Assembly (NCBI GenBank): GCA_016930185.1 | Contig: JAFGHK010000063.1 | Location: forward strand, 1 to 33,023 | Reading direction: 5' to 3' | Length of the DNA: 33,023 nt | From: Dehalococcoidales bacterium | Lineage (GTDB): Bacteria > Chloroflexota > Dehalococcoidia > Dehalococcoidales > RBG-16-60-22 | Part shown: positions 23,448 to 30,528 of the stretch, one piece after another | How positions within the stretch are numbered: the stretch's first letter is position 1 | Layout: the number at the start of each line of letters is the position of its first letter | Translations under genes and position numbers: made by a program | Notes under the pieces: generated by a model | The model's database searches: none | Told to the model about the DNA's origin: nothing | What the model saw: the letters and a program-made list of their open reading frames with translations, nothing else

Positions 23448-25066
23448 TCCTTTATCAGTGAATCCCAGGGCGTTTCCATTTGCGGTACCGGTATCTCAAT
23501 TAGGACAGGGCGGTTGGCTTTAAGAGCTTCGCCGAGCTTTTTACCCAGCTCCTCACGTTTTTCCACCCTTATCCCTATGGCCCCGAAAGCCTCGGCGAAT
23601 TTTACATAATCGGGGTTGTGTAACTTATCACCGATATACCTCCCCCCGAACTGCCGACGCTGGATGCCGCTGACCGTCCCGTAGGCGTTATCGGTGAAAA
23701 TAAGAGTAACCACGTTTATCTTTTCCTGTACGGCCGTGGCCAGTTCTGCGGAGGCGTATGAGAAACCACCATCCCCGCATATCGCCACTACGGCTCTGTC
23801 CGGGTTGGCTACCTTTGCGCCGAGAGCAGTTGGGAAAGCAAAGCCCAGCGTACCGAAATATGAGGAATCTACATAGCTTCGTATACGATTGACCGGGTAG
23901 GCGATGTCACACCAGTGACCGATGATAGTTACGTCCGGCACGATTATGCTGTCATCCCCAAGTGCCTCGTGAATTATATTGATAATAGACATTTGTAAAG
24001 GCCCAGCTTTTTCCAGCTTTCTCTTCAGTCCGTCGCGCAGACGGGTAATCTCTGCTTCCTGCCAGCGGCTTGCGTTTTTCTTGTCAAGCGTCTGCAACAG
24101 GGCCTTAAGTGTTAACCCTGCATCGGCGGAAATTCCTGTCTCGATACGGTGGTTTTTCCCCAGCTCTCCGGCGTCGCAGTCTACCTGGATTACTTTTTGT
24201 TCGTATTTAAGTTCGAGTTGGGTGCTGCCGGAAGCTCGCAGCCGACTGCCCACCACCAGAATGGCATCAGCTTCTTTGAAAAATGGATTGAGCCATAGAG
24301 TGAAATTGCCCCCATAAAACGGGTGGTCGTACGGTATCAGCCCCTGTCCCTCCGGTGTCATGACCACTGGTGCCCTTAGTCGCTCGGCCAGTTGCGTGAT
24401 TTCTTTGGTAACACCGGCTTTGACCGCCCCCCGCCCCGCCAGAATAATCGGGTGTTGGGCGCTGACCATTGTTTTTACTACTTTTTTAATATCCTCCGGT
24501 TCCGGCGGAATTGGTTCCAGTCTTTCCGTGCTGGTGAATGTCATTTCTCCCCGCTTTGACCACAGGTCGTAGGGAACTTCTATTTCCGTCGGTTGGGGCC
24601 GCTGGGTCTTAAGCTGGCGTAGGGCGTGGCAGAGAATATCCGGGATGTCCTCCGCCCGTGTTGCCCGGCTACAGTATTTGGTAAGGTAGCGGAAGATATC
24701 GATTTGCTCATCAAGTTCGTGAAGGACTCCCCGGTGGAAGCCTATGTGCTGGCTTTCTATCTGCCCCGATATCAGCAGTACTGGTGCTGATGCAGCGTAG
24801 GCTGTGCCGATGGCGGCTGCCGTATTTAGAGCCCCAGGACCGGGCAATACCATGGCTACACCTATTTTACCGGTGGTCATTGCGTAACCGAAGGCCATAT
24901 AGGCGGCGGTCTGTTCGTGGCGGGTGGATATCCAGCGGATGCTTTTATCGCGATATATAGCGTCCAGCGCGTCCATAATCTGAACGCCTGGCAGCCCGAA
25001 AATAACCTTTGTTTCCTCACGGACTAATAATTCTACCAGTGCTTCGGCCCCGCTCATTCTAGTCAT
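23444..25066 (-). CDS. Thiamine-diphosphate-dependent enzyme, acetolactate-synthase-like
   Basis: A 540-aa ThDP enzyme with the three-domain POX/AHAS layout. The Pyr domain has the catalytic glutamate E51 in RHEQTAAYMAFG. The central domain contains PIILAGRGAVKAG. The PP domain has the ThDP/Mg motif beginning CGDGGFSYASAELATA and ending FTDN. It is somewhat shorter than typical AHAS large subunits (560-590), and no ilvN regulatory subunit or ilvC follows, so it may be a relative such as an oxalyl-CoA-decarboxylase- or benzoylformate-decarboxylase-like enzyme rather than a true IlvB. The genuine substrate cannot be told. It is convergent with the SDR gene and seems to be a single gene. Confidence 0.88.
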   Translation of the reverse strand: MTRMSGAEALVELLVREETKVIFGLPGVQIMDALDAIYRDKSIRWISTRHEQTAAYMAFGYAMTTGKIGVAMVLPGPGALNTAAAIGTAYAASAPVLLISGQIESQHIGFHRGVLHELDEQIDIFRYLTKYCSRATRAEDIPDILCHALRQLKTQRPQPTEIEVPYDLWSKRGEMTFTSTERLEPIPPEPEDIKKVVKTMVSAQHPIILAGRGAVKAGVTKEITQLAERLRAPVVMTPEGQGLIPYDHPFYGGNFTLWLNPFFKEADAILVVGSRLRASGSTQLELKYEQKVIQVDCDAGELGKNHRIETGISADAGLTLKALLQTLDKKNASRWQEAEITRLRDGLKRKLEKAGPLQMSIINIIHEALGDDSIIVPDVTIIGHWCDIAYPVNRIRSYVDSSYFGTLGFAFPTALGAKVANPDRAVVAICGDGGFSYASAELATAVQEKINVVTLIFTDNAYGTVSGIQRRQFGGRYIGDKLHNPDYVKFAEAFGAIGIRVEKREELGKKLGEALKANRPVLIEIPVPQMETPWDSLIKD

Positions 25067-25289
25067 AATTAGCCTCCATACCGTATATGGGCTTGTGGTT
25101 ATTATTATAGTATAAATCGTTTAACCAGGTAATAAGCAGAAGTCAAGCACTCAAGGATATTCCATTAGTTAAAGGGTTTTTTAATAGAGCCTACTAACCG
25201 CATGCAGGTATAAATTGATGGCAAATATATAATATTTGCGGGGGAATTAGGGTAGGATTAACATTGGCTGGAGCTTTTCAACTGCGTAT

Positions 25290-25595
25290 CTATTTATCTG
25301 GGGTAAGAATTCTTATAAGAAATGTCTTATTAACCAGGTTCTTTATAATTTTGATTTGAGCTGTCTCCTGTGCTAGGCGGTTACGACGGTAGTCAACCCA
25401 CCTTTCTATTTCTGTGTTAGCTATACCTAGCGACTGTGCTATCTTGATCGTTTCATCTGTAATCTTCTTAGTATAACCTGTATTCTCTTCAATTCTAGCC
25501 CGCACCCCACTAGCGATCGCCTCCATGTTACTCATTAGTATCGTTTCTGTATTAAAGGGTGAACTTTGTGCAATGCTCGTACTAAAGTTGTCCAT
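25290..25595 (-). CDS. Hypothetical helical protein in AT-rich patch
   Basis: A 101-aa protein with no recognised family. It has a polar N-terminus (about 1-20), a central helical part with SGVRARIEENTGYTKKITDETIKIAQSLGIANTEIERWVDYRRNRLAQE, and a basic-hydrophobic C-terminal helix. No signal peptide or catalytic motif is visible. The GAAAGG Shine-Dalgarno sequence, nine bases before the ATG at 25595, is part of an inverted repeat that may regulate translation. It lies downstream of the HTH gene on the same strand and may form a unit with it. Base composition is more AT-rich than in the flanking metabolic genes. Confidence 0.6.
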   Translation of the reverse strand: MDNFSTSIAQSSPFNTETILMSNMEAIASGVRARIEENTGYTKKITDETIKIAQSLGIANTEIERWVDYRRNRLAQETAQIKIIKNLVNKTFLIRILTPDK

Positions 25596-25604
25596 ATATA
25601 CTTG

Positions 25605-25646
25605 CCTTTCAAAAGTATGTTGATTATATTTGAAAGGATACCTTTC
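25605..25646 (-). promoter_or_regulatory. Putative SD-sequestering hairpin switch
   Basis: Read 5' to 3' on the minus strand there are three alternating segments: GAAAGG (25646-25641), CCTTTCAAA (25637-25629) and TTTGAAAGG (25613-25605). Segment 3 contains the Shine-Dalgarno sequence of the 101-aa gene. Segment 2 can pair perfectly either with 1 (3-base loop) or with 3 (9 bp, 15-base loop). The second fold would hide the ribosome-binding site. Confidence 0.5.
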
Positions 25647-25690
25647 TATTTTTATGCCCTCAACAGGTTCTCTGTTTCCTCCGTGTGTTC

Positions 25691-25909
25691 TTACTCTTCA
25701 AAAGGCCAGCCTTTTACGGGCATGTTGAATTTTTCCAGGAATGTCTTAAAATCATTTTTATCAATACGATAGTGTCCGCTTGGCAGACGGAAAGCCTTTA
25801 GCCTTTTACTCTTTATCCATTCCAGCACGGTGCTTTTACTTACCTGGCAATAGGATGCGATGTCTCTTGATGTTAGTCTTGTTATTTCGGGTCTTTTTTT
25901 AGCTGGCAC
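25691..25909 (-). CDS. Small HTH (excisionase/MerR-like) DNA-binding protein
   Basis: A 72-aa protein if translation starts at the GTG at 25909, which has an AAGGAG Shine-Dalgarno sequence seven bases upstream; a GTG at 25927 would add six residues but cuts into that Shine-Dalgarno sequence. The core LTSRDIASYCQVSKSTVLEWIKSKRLKAFRLPSGHYRIDKNDFKTFLEKF is an HTH_17/MerR-like domain with a wing (about residues 9-60). Such small proteins act as excisionases of mobile elements or as BldC-like regulators. No integrase is in the window. The divergent intergenic region upstream holds helically phased ATCACAA boxes that are plausible binding sites. Confidence 0.75.
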   Translation of the reverse strand: MPAKKRPEITRLTSRDIASYCQVSKSTVLEWIKSKRLKAFRLPSGHYRIDKNDFKTFLEKFNMPVKGWPFEE

Positions 25910-26013
25910 GGTTGGACTCCTTTCCACCGATGCGGCGATGTGTTGTTTGTTTTTTGTGTTTTTAACGAAGTTTGCGTATTATACATATAATAGATATGGC
26001 GTGTAACAAATAA

Positions 26014-26107
26014 ATCACAAAAAATGAGTGAATTATCACAAAATAATCACAAATATTGTTATTTTATATTTAGATATCACAATCAATCACAGTCTCTCTG
26101 ATGTGAT
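26014..26107. promoter_or_regulatory. Array of helically phased ATCACAA boxes
   Basis: Direct copies of ATCACAA start at 26014, 26035, 26046 and 26076, and an ATCACAG starts at 26086. Offsets are 0, 21, 32, 62 and 72 bp, all close to multiples of 10.5, so the boxes lie on one face of the helix. Inverted copies occur at 26102-26107 (TGTGAT) and 26171-26177 (TTGTGAT, overlapping the modE start). The array sits between the divergent HTH gene and modE. Confidence 0.6.
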
Positions 26108-26132
26108 GCATACTCATTCTTGTTTGACAATG

Positions 26133-26156
26133 CGTTATATTGTTGATAATATAGTA
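26133..26156. promoter_or_regulatory. ModE-box-like palindrome upstream of modE
   Basis: CGTTATA (26133-26139), a 10-base spacer, then TATAGTA (26150-26156). This fits the E. coli ModE operator layout CGxTATA-N10-TATAxCG with a degenerate right end. It lies 17 bases upstream of the modE GTG, consistent with autoregulation. Confidence 0.6.
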
Positions 26157-26172
26157 TGTCTGGAACATCTTT

Positions 26173-26577
26173 GTGATGAGTAGAAAAAAAGTAAATCAAG
26201 ACTTCGTGCCTGAATTCGGCATAAAACATGGTTCCCGCTCCGGTCACAAACCGGAGTCCGGCATCGTGTTAAAGAGTAAAGTCTGGCTGGAAAAAGACGG
26301 CAAGCTGTTCATGGGCTACGGCAGGGCAACGTTACTGGAACGTATCGACCAGTTTGGCTCAATATCTGCCGCCGCCCGATCGATGAAATTGGCCTACCGC
26401 AATGCCTGGCTTTGGGTGGAAGCTATCAACCGCCTGGCGCCTAAACCGCTAGTAGTAAAGTCAACCGGTGGACCGCGTGGCGGCTACGCACGACTGACAG
26501 AGGAAGGCCGCCGTATAATCAAGGAATACAAGGAAAAGCGCGCCAGTGTCCGTGAGGTTATTGAGAAAAGGAAATAA
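26173..26577 (+). CDS. modE: ModE-type molybdate regulator, DNA-binding domain only
   Basis: A 134-aa winged-helix protein from the GTG at 26173 (the ATG at 26176 is an alternative, two residues apart when counted with the GTG). Residues about 30-125 match the ModE N-terminal domain: SKVWLEKDGKLFMGYGRATLLERIDQFGSISAAARSMKLAYRNAWLWVEAINR and the wing STGGPRGGYARLTEEG. The C-terminal Mop/TOBE molybdate-binding pair of full-length ModE (about 260 aa) is absent. The adjacent TOBE-containing ATPase ModC could provide sensing, but this is inference. ModE-like palindromes lie upstream of this gene and of modB. No strong Shine-Dalgarno sequence is visible. Confidence 0.85.
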   Translation: MMSRKKVNQDFVPEFGIKHGSRSGHKPESGIVLKSKVWLEKDGKLFMGYGRATLLERIDQFGSISAAARSMKLAYRNAWLWVEAINRLAPKPLVVKSTGGPRGGYARLTEEGRRIIKEYKEKRASVREVIEKRK

Positions 26578-26592
26578 AAAAATTTAACTCTG

Positions 26593-26616
26593 CGCTATAT
26601 TGACGATAGTATAGCG
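26593..26616. promoter_or_regulatory. ModE-box palindrome upstream of modB
   Basis: CGCTATA (26593-26599), a 10-base spacer TTGACGATAG, then TATAGCG (26610-26616): perfect 7-bp arms with the arm sequence and spacing of the E. coli ModE operator. It sits between modE and modB, so modBC may have a ModE-controlled promoter of its own. The rest of the gap (26617-26710) has no gene. Confidence 0.75.
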
Positions 26617-26710
26617 TTGCGCGTTGTCTGAATTTTACATGTGGGGAATACGAATTGCCTGCCTCATACCAACCGTGAACTGAATCTTAGTCTGTGGAAA
26701 GGTTGAGCAA

Positions 26711-27520
26711 ATGTTCAGGATTTTAAAAGGGGCCAGCGGTGAGAGGGTCTTCCGCACAGCCACGATAAGCGCCCTGGTGCTTTTGGCGCTGTTTTTCATC
26801 GGAATTATCGTGTCCCTGCTGGCTTACACTAAGTGGGATACCTTTATATCGGCTTTAGGCTCCAGTGAAATCCTCTCCGCTATCAAGTTGAGCCTGATGA
26901 CCGCTACGATAGCCGCTGTTATATCCATGCTGATTGCTGTGCCGGTGGCTTATGCTATCTCTCGTTCGAGTTTCCCGGGCAAAGACATTGTCGATAGCTT
27001 GCTGGACCTTCCCATCGTCGTCTCGCCGGTAGCCCTCGGCGCTGCCCTGCTGGTCTTTTTCAATACTCCCCTCGGCTCCGCCATCGACGATAATATCCTG
27101 AAATTCGTTTTCTCCGTACCTGGCATCGTCCTCGCCCAGGTTACCGTCATCAGCGCGCTGGCTATCCGCCTGCTTAAGTCCACCTTTGACGGCATCGACC
27201 CACGTTATGAGCAGGTCGCTCGTACGCTGGGGTGCAGTAAGCCGGAGGCGTTTTTCCGTGTCACTTTACCCCTGGCCAGGGACGGTCTTATAGCATCCAC
27301 TCTGCTTACCTGGGCCCGTGCCGTCGGTGAGTTTGGCGCTACTGTCATGCTGGCTGGCGCCACGGCCATGAAAACGGAAACCCTCCCCACCGCTATTTTC
27401 CTGAGTCTGGCCTCGGCTGATGTTGAAAAAGCTATCGCCGTAATTTTTGTACTGATATTGATTGCGGTAGCGGCTTTACTGATTATCCGCAAAACCGTGG
27501 GTAGAAGGTATCGTGTATGA
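26711..27520 (+). CDS. modB: Molybdate/tungstate ABC transporter permease
   Basis: A 269-aa inner-membrane permease. Hydrophobic segments lie at about 18-40, 58-84, 100-116, 136-154, 195-215 and 240-260. The cytoplasmic EAA-type loop that contacts the ATPase is EQVARTLGCSKPEAFFRVTLPLAR (167-190). The sequence is of the ModB/WtpB/CysT type, and PIVVSPVALGAALL and WARAVGEFGATVMLAG are family-typical. It imports an oxyanion delivered by a periplasmic binding protein, which is not encoded in this window. The stop overlaps the modC ATG (ATGA). A GGAAAGG Shine-Dalgarno sequence lies upstream. WtpB (tungstate) cannot be excluded. Confidence 0.9.
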   Translation: MFRILKGASGERVFRTATISALVLLALFFIGIIVSLLAYTKWDTFISALGSSEILSAIKLSLMTATIAAVISMLIAVPVAYAISRSSFPGKDIVDSLLDLPIVVSPVALGAALLVFFNTPLGSAIDDNILKFVFSVPGIVLAQVTVISALAIRLLKSTFDGIDPRYEQVARTLGCSKPEAFFRVTLPLARDGLIASTLLTWARAVGEFGATVMLAGATAMKTETLPTAIFLSLASADVEKAIAVIFVLILIAVAALLIIRKTVGRRYRV

Positions 27521-28581
27521 TAGAAATTAGGGACCTTTCATTGCGTCTTGGCGATTTTAATATTCAGGATATTAACCTGTCTATCCATGACGGTGAATAT
27601 TTTGTTATACTGGGTCCCACCGGGGCGGGCAAAACCGTCCTTCTTGAATGTGTGGCCGGACTTCATCGTTTTAAAAAAGGAGCGGTTTTTTTTAACGCTG
27701 CTGATGTCACCCGCCTCTTGCCCGAGGAGAGGAGCCTCGGTTATGTCCCGCAGGACTATGTACTGTTCCCTTTTCTCAATGTTTTCGATAATATCGCCTT
27801 CGGCTTGAAGCAGTTTAAGATTTCTGCTGCCGAAATCAAGAAGCGTGTCGATGAAATTGCCGGTATCTTGGGTATCACGCAGCTGCTTCGCCGTGATACT
27901 CGTTCTTTAAGCGGCGGCGAAAAACAGCGCGTGGCTTTAGCCAGGGCTCTAGCCCCTTCCCCACGCACACTCCTCCTTGATGAGCCGCTTAGCGCCCTCG
28001 ACCTGCGCACCGCCAGGTCTTTGCGACTTGAACTAAAGCGTATTCACCGTCAGCTGGAATTGACCACTATCCACATTACCCATGACCTCACGGAGGCTTT
28101 GGAGATGGCGGATAGGGTAGCCGTTATCCAGGACGGGTGCGTGGAGCAGGTGGCGGAACCGGAGGCAATGCTCTTCTATCCCGATGGCGATAAGGTCGCC
28201 GATTTCATCGGCTCGCCGAATATTTTAGATTGTGATTACTGTCGAAATCTCGGCCAGGGGGTTATGGAGGTTGGTTGCGGCAGTCTTAAGCTAACTGTTG
28301 CCCATGAAGGAGCCGATATTAAGAAGGTTGCCATTTTGCCACGCCATATCTATGTCTCCGAGACCAGGCCGCCGGGCTTGAGCGTTAACGGATTTCAAGG
28401 CCTGATATCTACCATCGAGTCTGTCGGCAACGTCGTGAAAATTACTATGGATGTAGCCGGGAAAAAATTGATGTCGGAGATACCTTCATATATCTTTGAT
28501 GAGATGGACCTGGTCGTGGGCAAAGAAGTCTTCATTATCCTCCGTATGAGACGCATCCGTATTTACGAAAGTAACCGATAA
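27517..28581 (+). CDS. modC: Molybdate/tungstate ABC transporter ATP-binding protein
   Basis: A 354-aa ABC ATPase powering oxyanion uptake with ModB. Walker A GPTGAGKT (33-40), Q-loop Q79 (VPQD), signature LSGGEKQR (131-138), Walker B LLLDEP (152-157) and the H-loop in HITHD near 188 are all intact. The C-terminal part (about 230-350) resembles a TOBE/Mop region (LPRHIYVSETRP, FQGLISTIESVGNVVKITMDV), which in ModC-type proteins can bind oxyanion and inhibit transport. Since the ModE here lacks this domain, it may be the only oxyanion-sensing part in the locus. It is coupled to modB by a four-base overlap. It could equally be WtpC. Confidence 0.9.
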   Translation: MIEIRDLSLRLGDFNIQDINLSIHDGEYFVILGPTGAGKTVLLECVAGLHRFKKGAVFFNAADVTRLLPEERSLGYVPQDYVLFPFLNVFDNIAFGLKQFKISAAEIKKRVDEIAGILGITQLLRRDTRSLSGGEKQRVALARALAPSPRTLLLDEPLSALDLRTARSLRLELKRIHRQLELTTIHITHDLTEALEMADRVAVIQDGCVEQVAEPEAMLFYPDGDKVADFIGSPNILDCDYCRNLGQGVMEVGCGSLKLTVAHEGADIKKVAILPRHIYVSETRPPGLSVNGFQGLISTIESVGNVVKITMDVAGKKLMSEIPSYIFDEMDLVVGKEVFIILRMRRIRIYESNR

Positions 28582-28644
28582 ACATAAACTAAATTTCTGA
28601 CAAGACTCCCTGTTTTTTTGCTAACCCTTTACTCTTTTTTGCGT

Positions 28645-28650
28645 TATAAT
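28645..28650 (+). promoter_or_regulatory. -10 element of the DUF4349 gene
   Basis: A perfect TATAAT lies 33 bases before the ATG at 28683; the -35 region is weak. Confidence 0.4.
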
Positions 28651-28682
28651 ACTAAACGACGCCCATAATTCAGGAGGGTAGT

Positions 28683-29870
28683 ATGAAAAAGAGTATGTTA
28701 AAAAGAATGTTATTCGGACTTCTGGCTCTAATGATTATCTCGCTCTTGATAGGCTCAATTGCCTGTGGCGGCAGCAGTGAAGCAGGACCTTATGAGGGTA
28801 CGTCGGGTATGAATGATGGCGTAATTATGCCCCAAACGACTCTTGCTGCCACCACAACTCATGCACCTGTTCCTACGATAGTCATGACACCGCCTGCGAC
28901 AACAACGCCTCCCAAGGTTATCAGCCCGGAAAGTAACGGCGGTGTATATTATGATATCGCCGCGACGACCGACCGCATGGTAATTCGTTCCGCATATTTG
29001 ACTATCGTAGTCGATGATGTTTCCACTTCGTTGCAGCAGATAAATAATTTCGCCGAGTTATACGGCGGTTATGTAGTTAACTCCAGTATCAGCGAAGATA
29101 GGAACAGGCTCTATGCTTATATCAGCTTTCGGGTGGACTCCACCCGATTCAATGATACCTTACAGGCGTTGCGAGACATGGCCGCCGATGTGAAGTCGGA
29201 GTCTACTGCGGGACAGGATGTGACGGAGCAGTATACCGACCTCGCGTCCAGGCTGCGTAATCTTGAGGCAAGCGAGGCGCAGCTGCTTGAGTTAATGAAC
29301 CAGGCTGGTACCGTAACAGAAATCCTTGCCGTCCAGAAAGAACTTACCAACACCCGCGAGGATATTGAACTGATCAAAGGCCAGATGCAATACCTGGAGC
29401 AGAGTGCTGCCCTGTCTTTGTTCACTGTGACTCTGGAGCAGTCAAAGCTCGTCGTTGAATTCGCTGCCGATTCTCGCACAGTAAAGGAAGGCAGCGGCAT
29501 CCAGTTTTATGCTGATATCTCCGGCGGTTTCTCGCCTTATTCTTATGAATGGGACTTCGGTGACGGCGATACCAGTACCGATGCCAATCCTTCCCATGTT
29601 TACGATGAAGGCGGCGATTTTACCGTTTCGCTTAAGGTCACCGATGATAAGGGGACTTCAGAGACTTATACGAGAGAAGACTACATTTCCGTCCTTCCTG
29701 GTTGGGGTGCCGGTACTGTCGCCGAGAGTGCCTGGAACGCGCTGGTCAGCTTCTTCCGCGGCGTGGGGGCTTTCTTTATCGGACTGGGAATATTCAGTCC
29801 GTTGTGGATAATAATCCTGGTAATCCTGTACTTTGCCTGGTGGCGTCGTCGTAAGAAGAAGAGTTCTTGA
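28683..29870 (+). CDS. DUF4349 lipoprotein with PKD domain and C-terminal membrane anchor
   Basis: A 395-aa exported protein. Residues 1-28 form a lipoprotein signal (hydrophobic core, lipobox SIAC with C28). A Thr/Pro-rich linker (about 50-85) follows, then a DUF4349-like domain (about 97-255: VIRSAYLTIVV, YGGYVVNSS, a helical coiled segment with RLRNLEASEAQLLELM). Next comes a PKD-like beta domain (about 262-340) with the typical YEWDFGDGDTSTDANPSHVY, and finally one transmembrane helix (about 362-382) and an RRRKKK stop-transfer tail. DUF4349 proteins normally run straight from the coiled segment into the helix; the inserted PKD domain, an adhesion or spacer module, is unusual. AGGAGG precedes the ATG. 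Function is unknown, at the cell envelope. Confidence 0.85.
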   Translation: MKKSMLKRMLFGLLALMIISLLIGSIACGGSSEAGPYEGTSGMNDGVIMPQTTLAATTTHAPVPTIVMTPPATTTPPKVISPESNGGVYYDIAATTDRMVIRSAYLTIVVDDVSTSLQQINNFAELYGGYVVNSSISEDRNRLYAYISFRVDSTRFNDTLQALRDMAADVKSESTAGQDVTEQYTDLASRLRNLEASEAQLLELMNQAGTVTEILAVQKELTNTREDIELIKGQMQYLEQSAALSLFTVTLEQSKLVVEFAADSRTVKEGSGIQFYADISGGFSPYSYEWDFGDGDTSTDANPSHVYDEGGDFTVSLKVTDDKGTSETYTREDYISVLPGWGAGTVAESAWNALVSFFRGVGAFFIGLGIFSPLWIIILVILYFAWWRRRKKKSS

Positions 29871-29896
29871 AATCAGAAAGGCATCTATTAAGCAAG

Positions 29897-29925
29897 AGGG
29901 GGGCATTTGCCCCCCCTCCCTTTTT
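29897..29925. terminator. Intrinsic terminator between convergent genes
   Basis: A G6 tract (29898-29903) pairs with a C7 tract (29910-29916) through a short CATTTG loop, followed by a T5 run (29921-29925). It sits 27 bases after the stop of the DUF4349 gene and overlaps the end of the opposing DUF167 gene by about two bases. Confidence 0.75.
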
Positions 29926-30214
29926 ACCCCGGAGTGTTTAGTTTTTTTATTAGTTCTTCGTTTCTTATCCCATTGAAAAGAATAACTTTTTTACGGCTGG
30001 TCTCTCCTTTAATAATGGCTATGGATGATTTTCTTACCCCCAGCTTCTTTGCCAGTAAATTAACTAGTGCTTTGTTGGCTTTACCCTTTTCCGGCGCTAC
30101 GGCAACCTTAACCTGTAAAATCTCGTCTTTGTAGCCGGTTATTTCATTGCTACCGGCATTAGGTGTTACTTTTATCGCCACCCGGATACCCGGACTGTCC
30201 TTTTTTATTCCCAA
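29924..30214 (-). CDS. DUF167 (YggU-like) protein
   Basis: A 96-aa member of the DUF167/UPF0235 family. The family core is clear: VAIKVTPNAGSNEITGY, LQVKVAVAPEKGKANKALVNLLAKKLGV (about 33-61) and GETSRKKVILFNG. Length is typical. Function of the family is unsettled; structures exist but no activity is assigned. It probably shares a transcript with the small membrane gene upstream on the minus strand (27-base gap). Confidence 0.92.
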   Translation of the reverse strand: MGIKKDSPGIRVAIKVTPNAGSNEITGYKDEILQVKVAVAPEKGKANKALVNLLAKKLGVRKSSIAIIKGETSRKKVILFNGIRNEELIKKLNTPG

Positions 30215-30241
30215 TTATATCTCGATGCTGGTTAGAATAAA

Positions 30242-30439
30242 CTAGTCTTCGTAGTTCTGTTTGCGTCCCAGTAGAAACGCGATTGCGCCCAGGATAAGTA
30301 TAATTGCCGCATACATCCAGAATACCCAGGTAAGGTTATCGTGAATTAGACGGTCCGATGTCACCTCAAGGATGTCCAGAACACCGAGTACGGCGGCTAT
30401 CCCACCTAAGGCCCCGAGAATCGCTGCTGTAAGTCCCAT
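30242..30439 (-). CDS. Small membrane protein with two helices
   Basis: A 65-aa protein. Hydrophobic segments lie at about 5-24 (ILGALGGIAAVLGVLDIL) and 40-58 (VFWMYAAIILILGAIAFLL), with a charged connecting loop and a KQNYED tail; N- and C-termini are probably on the same side. A strong AAGGAGG Shine-Dalgarno sequence lies upstream of the ATG at 30439. No family is recognised. It has the same two-helix design as the small protein at 21065-21232 but no obvious sequence identity. Confidence 0.75.
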   Translation of the reverse strand: MGLTAAILGALGGIAAVLGVLDILEVTSDRLIHDNLTWVFWMYAAIILILGAIAFLLGRKQNYED

Positions 30440-30528
30440 CTTTTAACCTCCTTGTTATTTATCCTAATGCTTTGCATGATATAATAATATTGGACTGTAA
30501 ATATAGTATCGTTTGGAGATAATATAGC

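Noticed and set aside
23444-25066. Naming the ThDP enzyme ilvB
   Set aside because: No ilvN/ilvC neighbours and a shorter chain; the general ThDP fold is clear but acetolactate synthase activity is not.
25290-26172. Complete mobile element around the excisionase-like HTH gene
   Set aside because: No integrase, transposase or attachment-site repeats were found nearby.
26639-26683. 14-codon frame MWGIRIACLIPTVN before modB, as a possible leader peptide or modA remnant
   Set aside because: Too short, no ribosome-binding site, and no attenuator hairpin follows.
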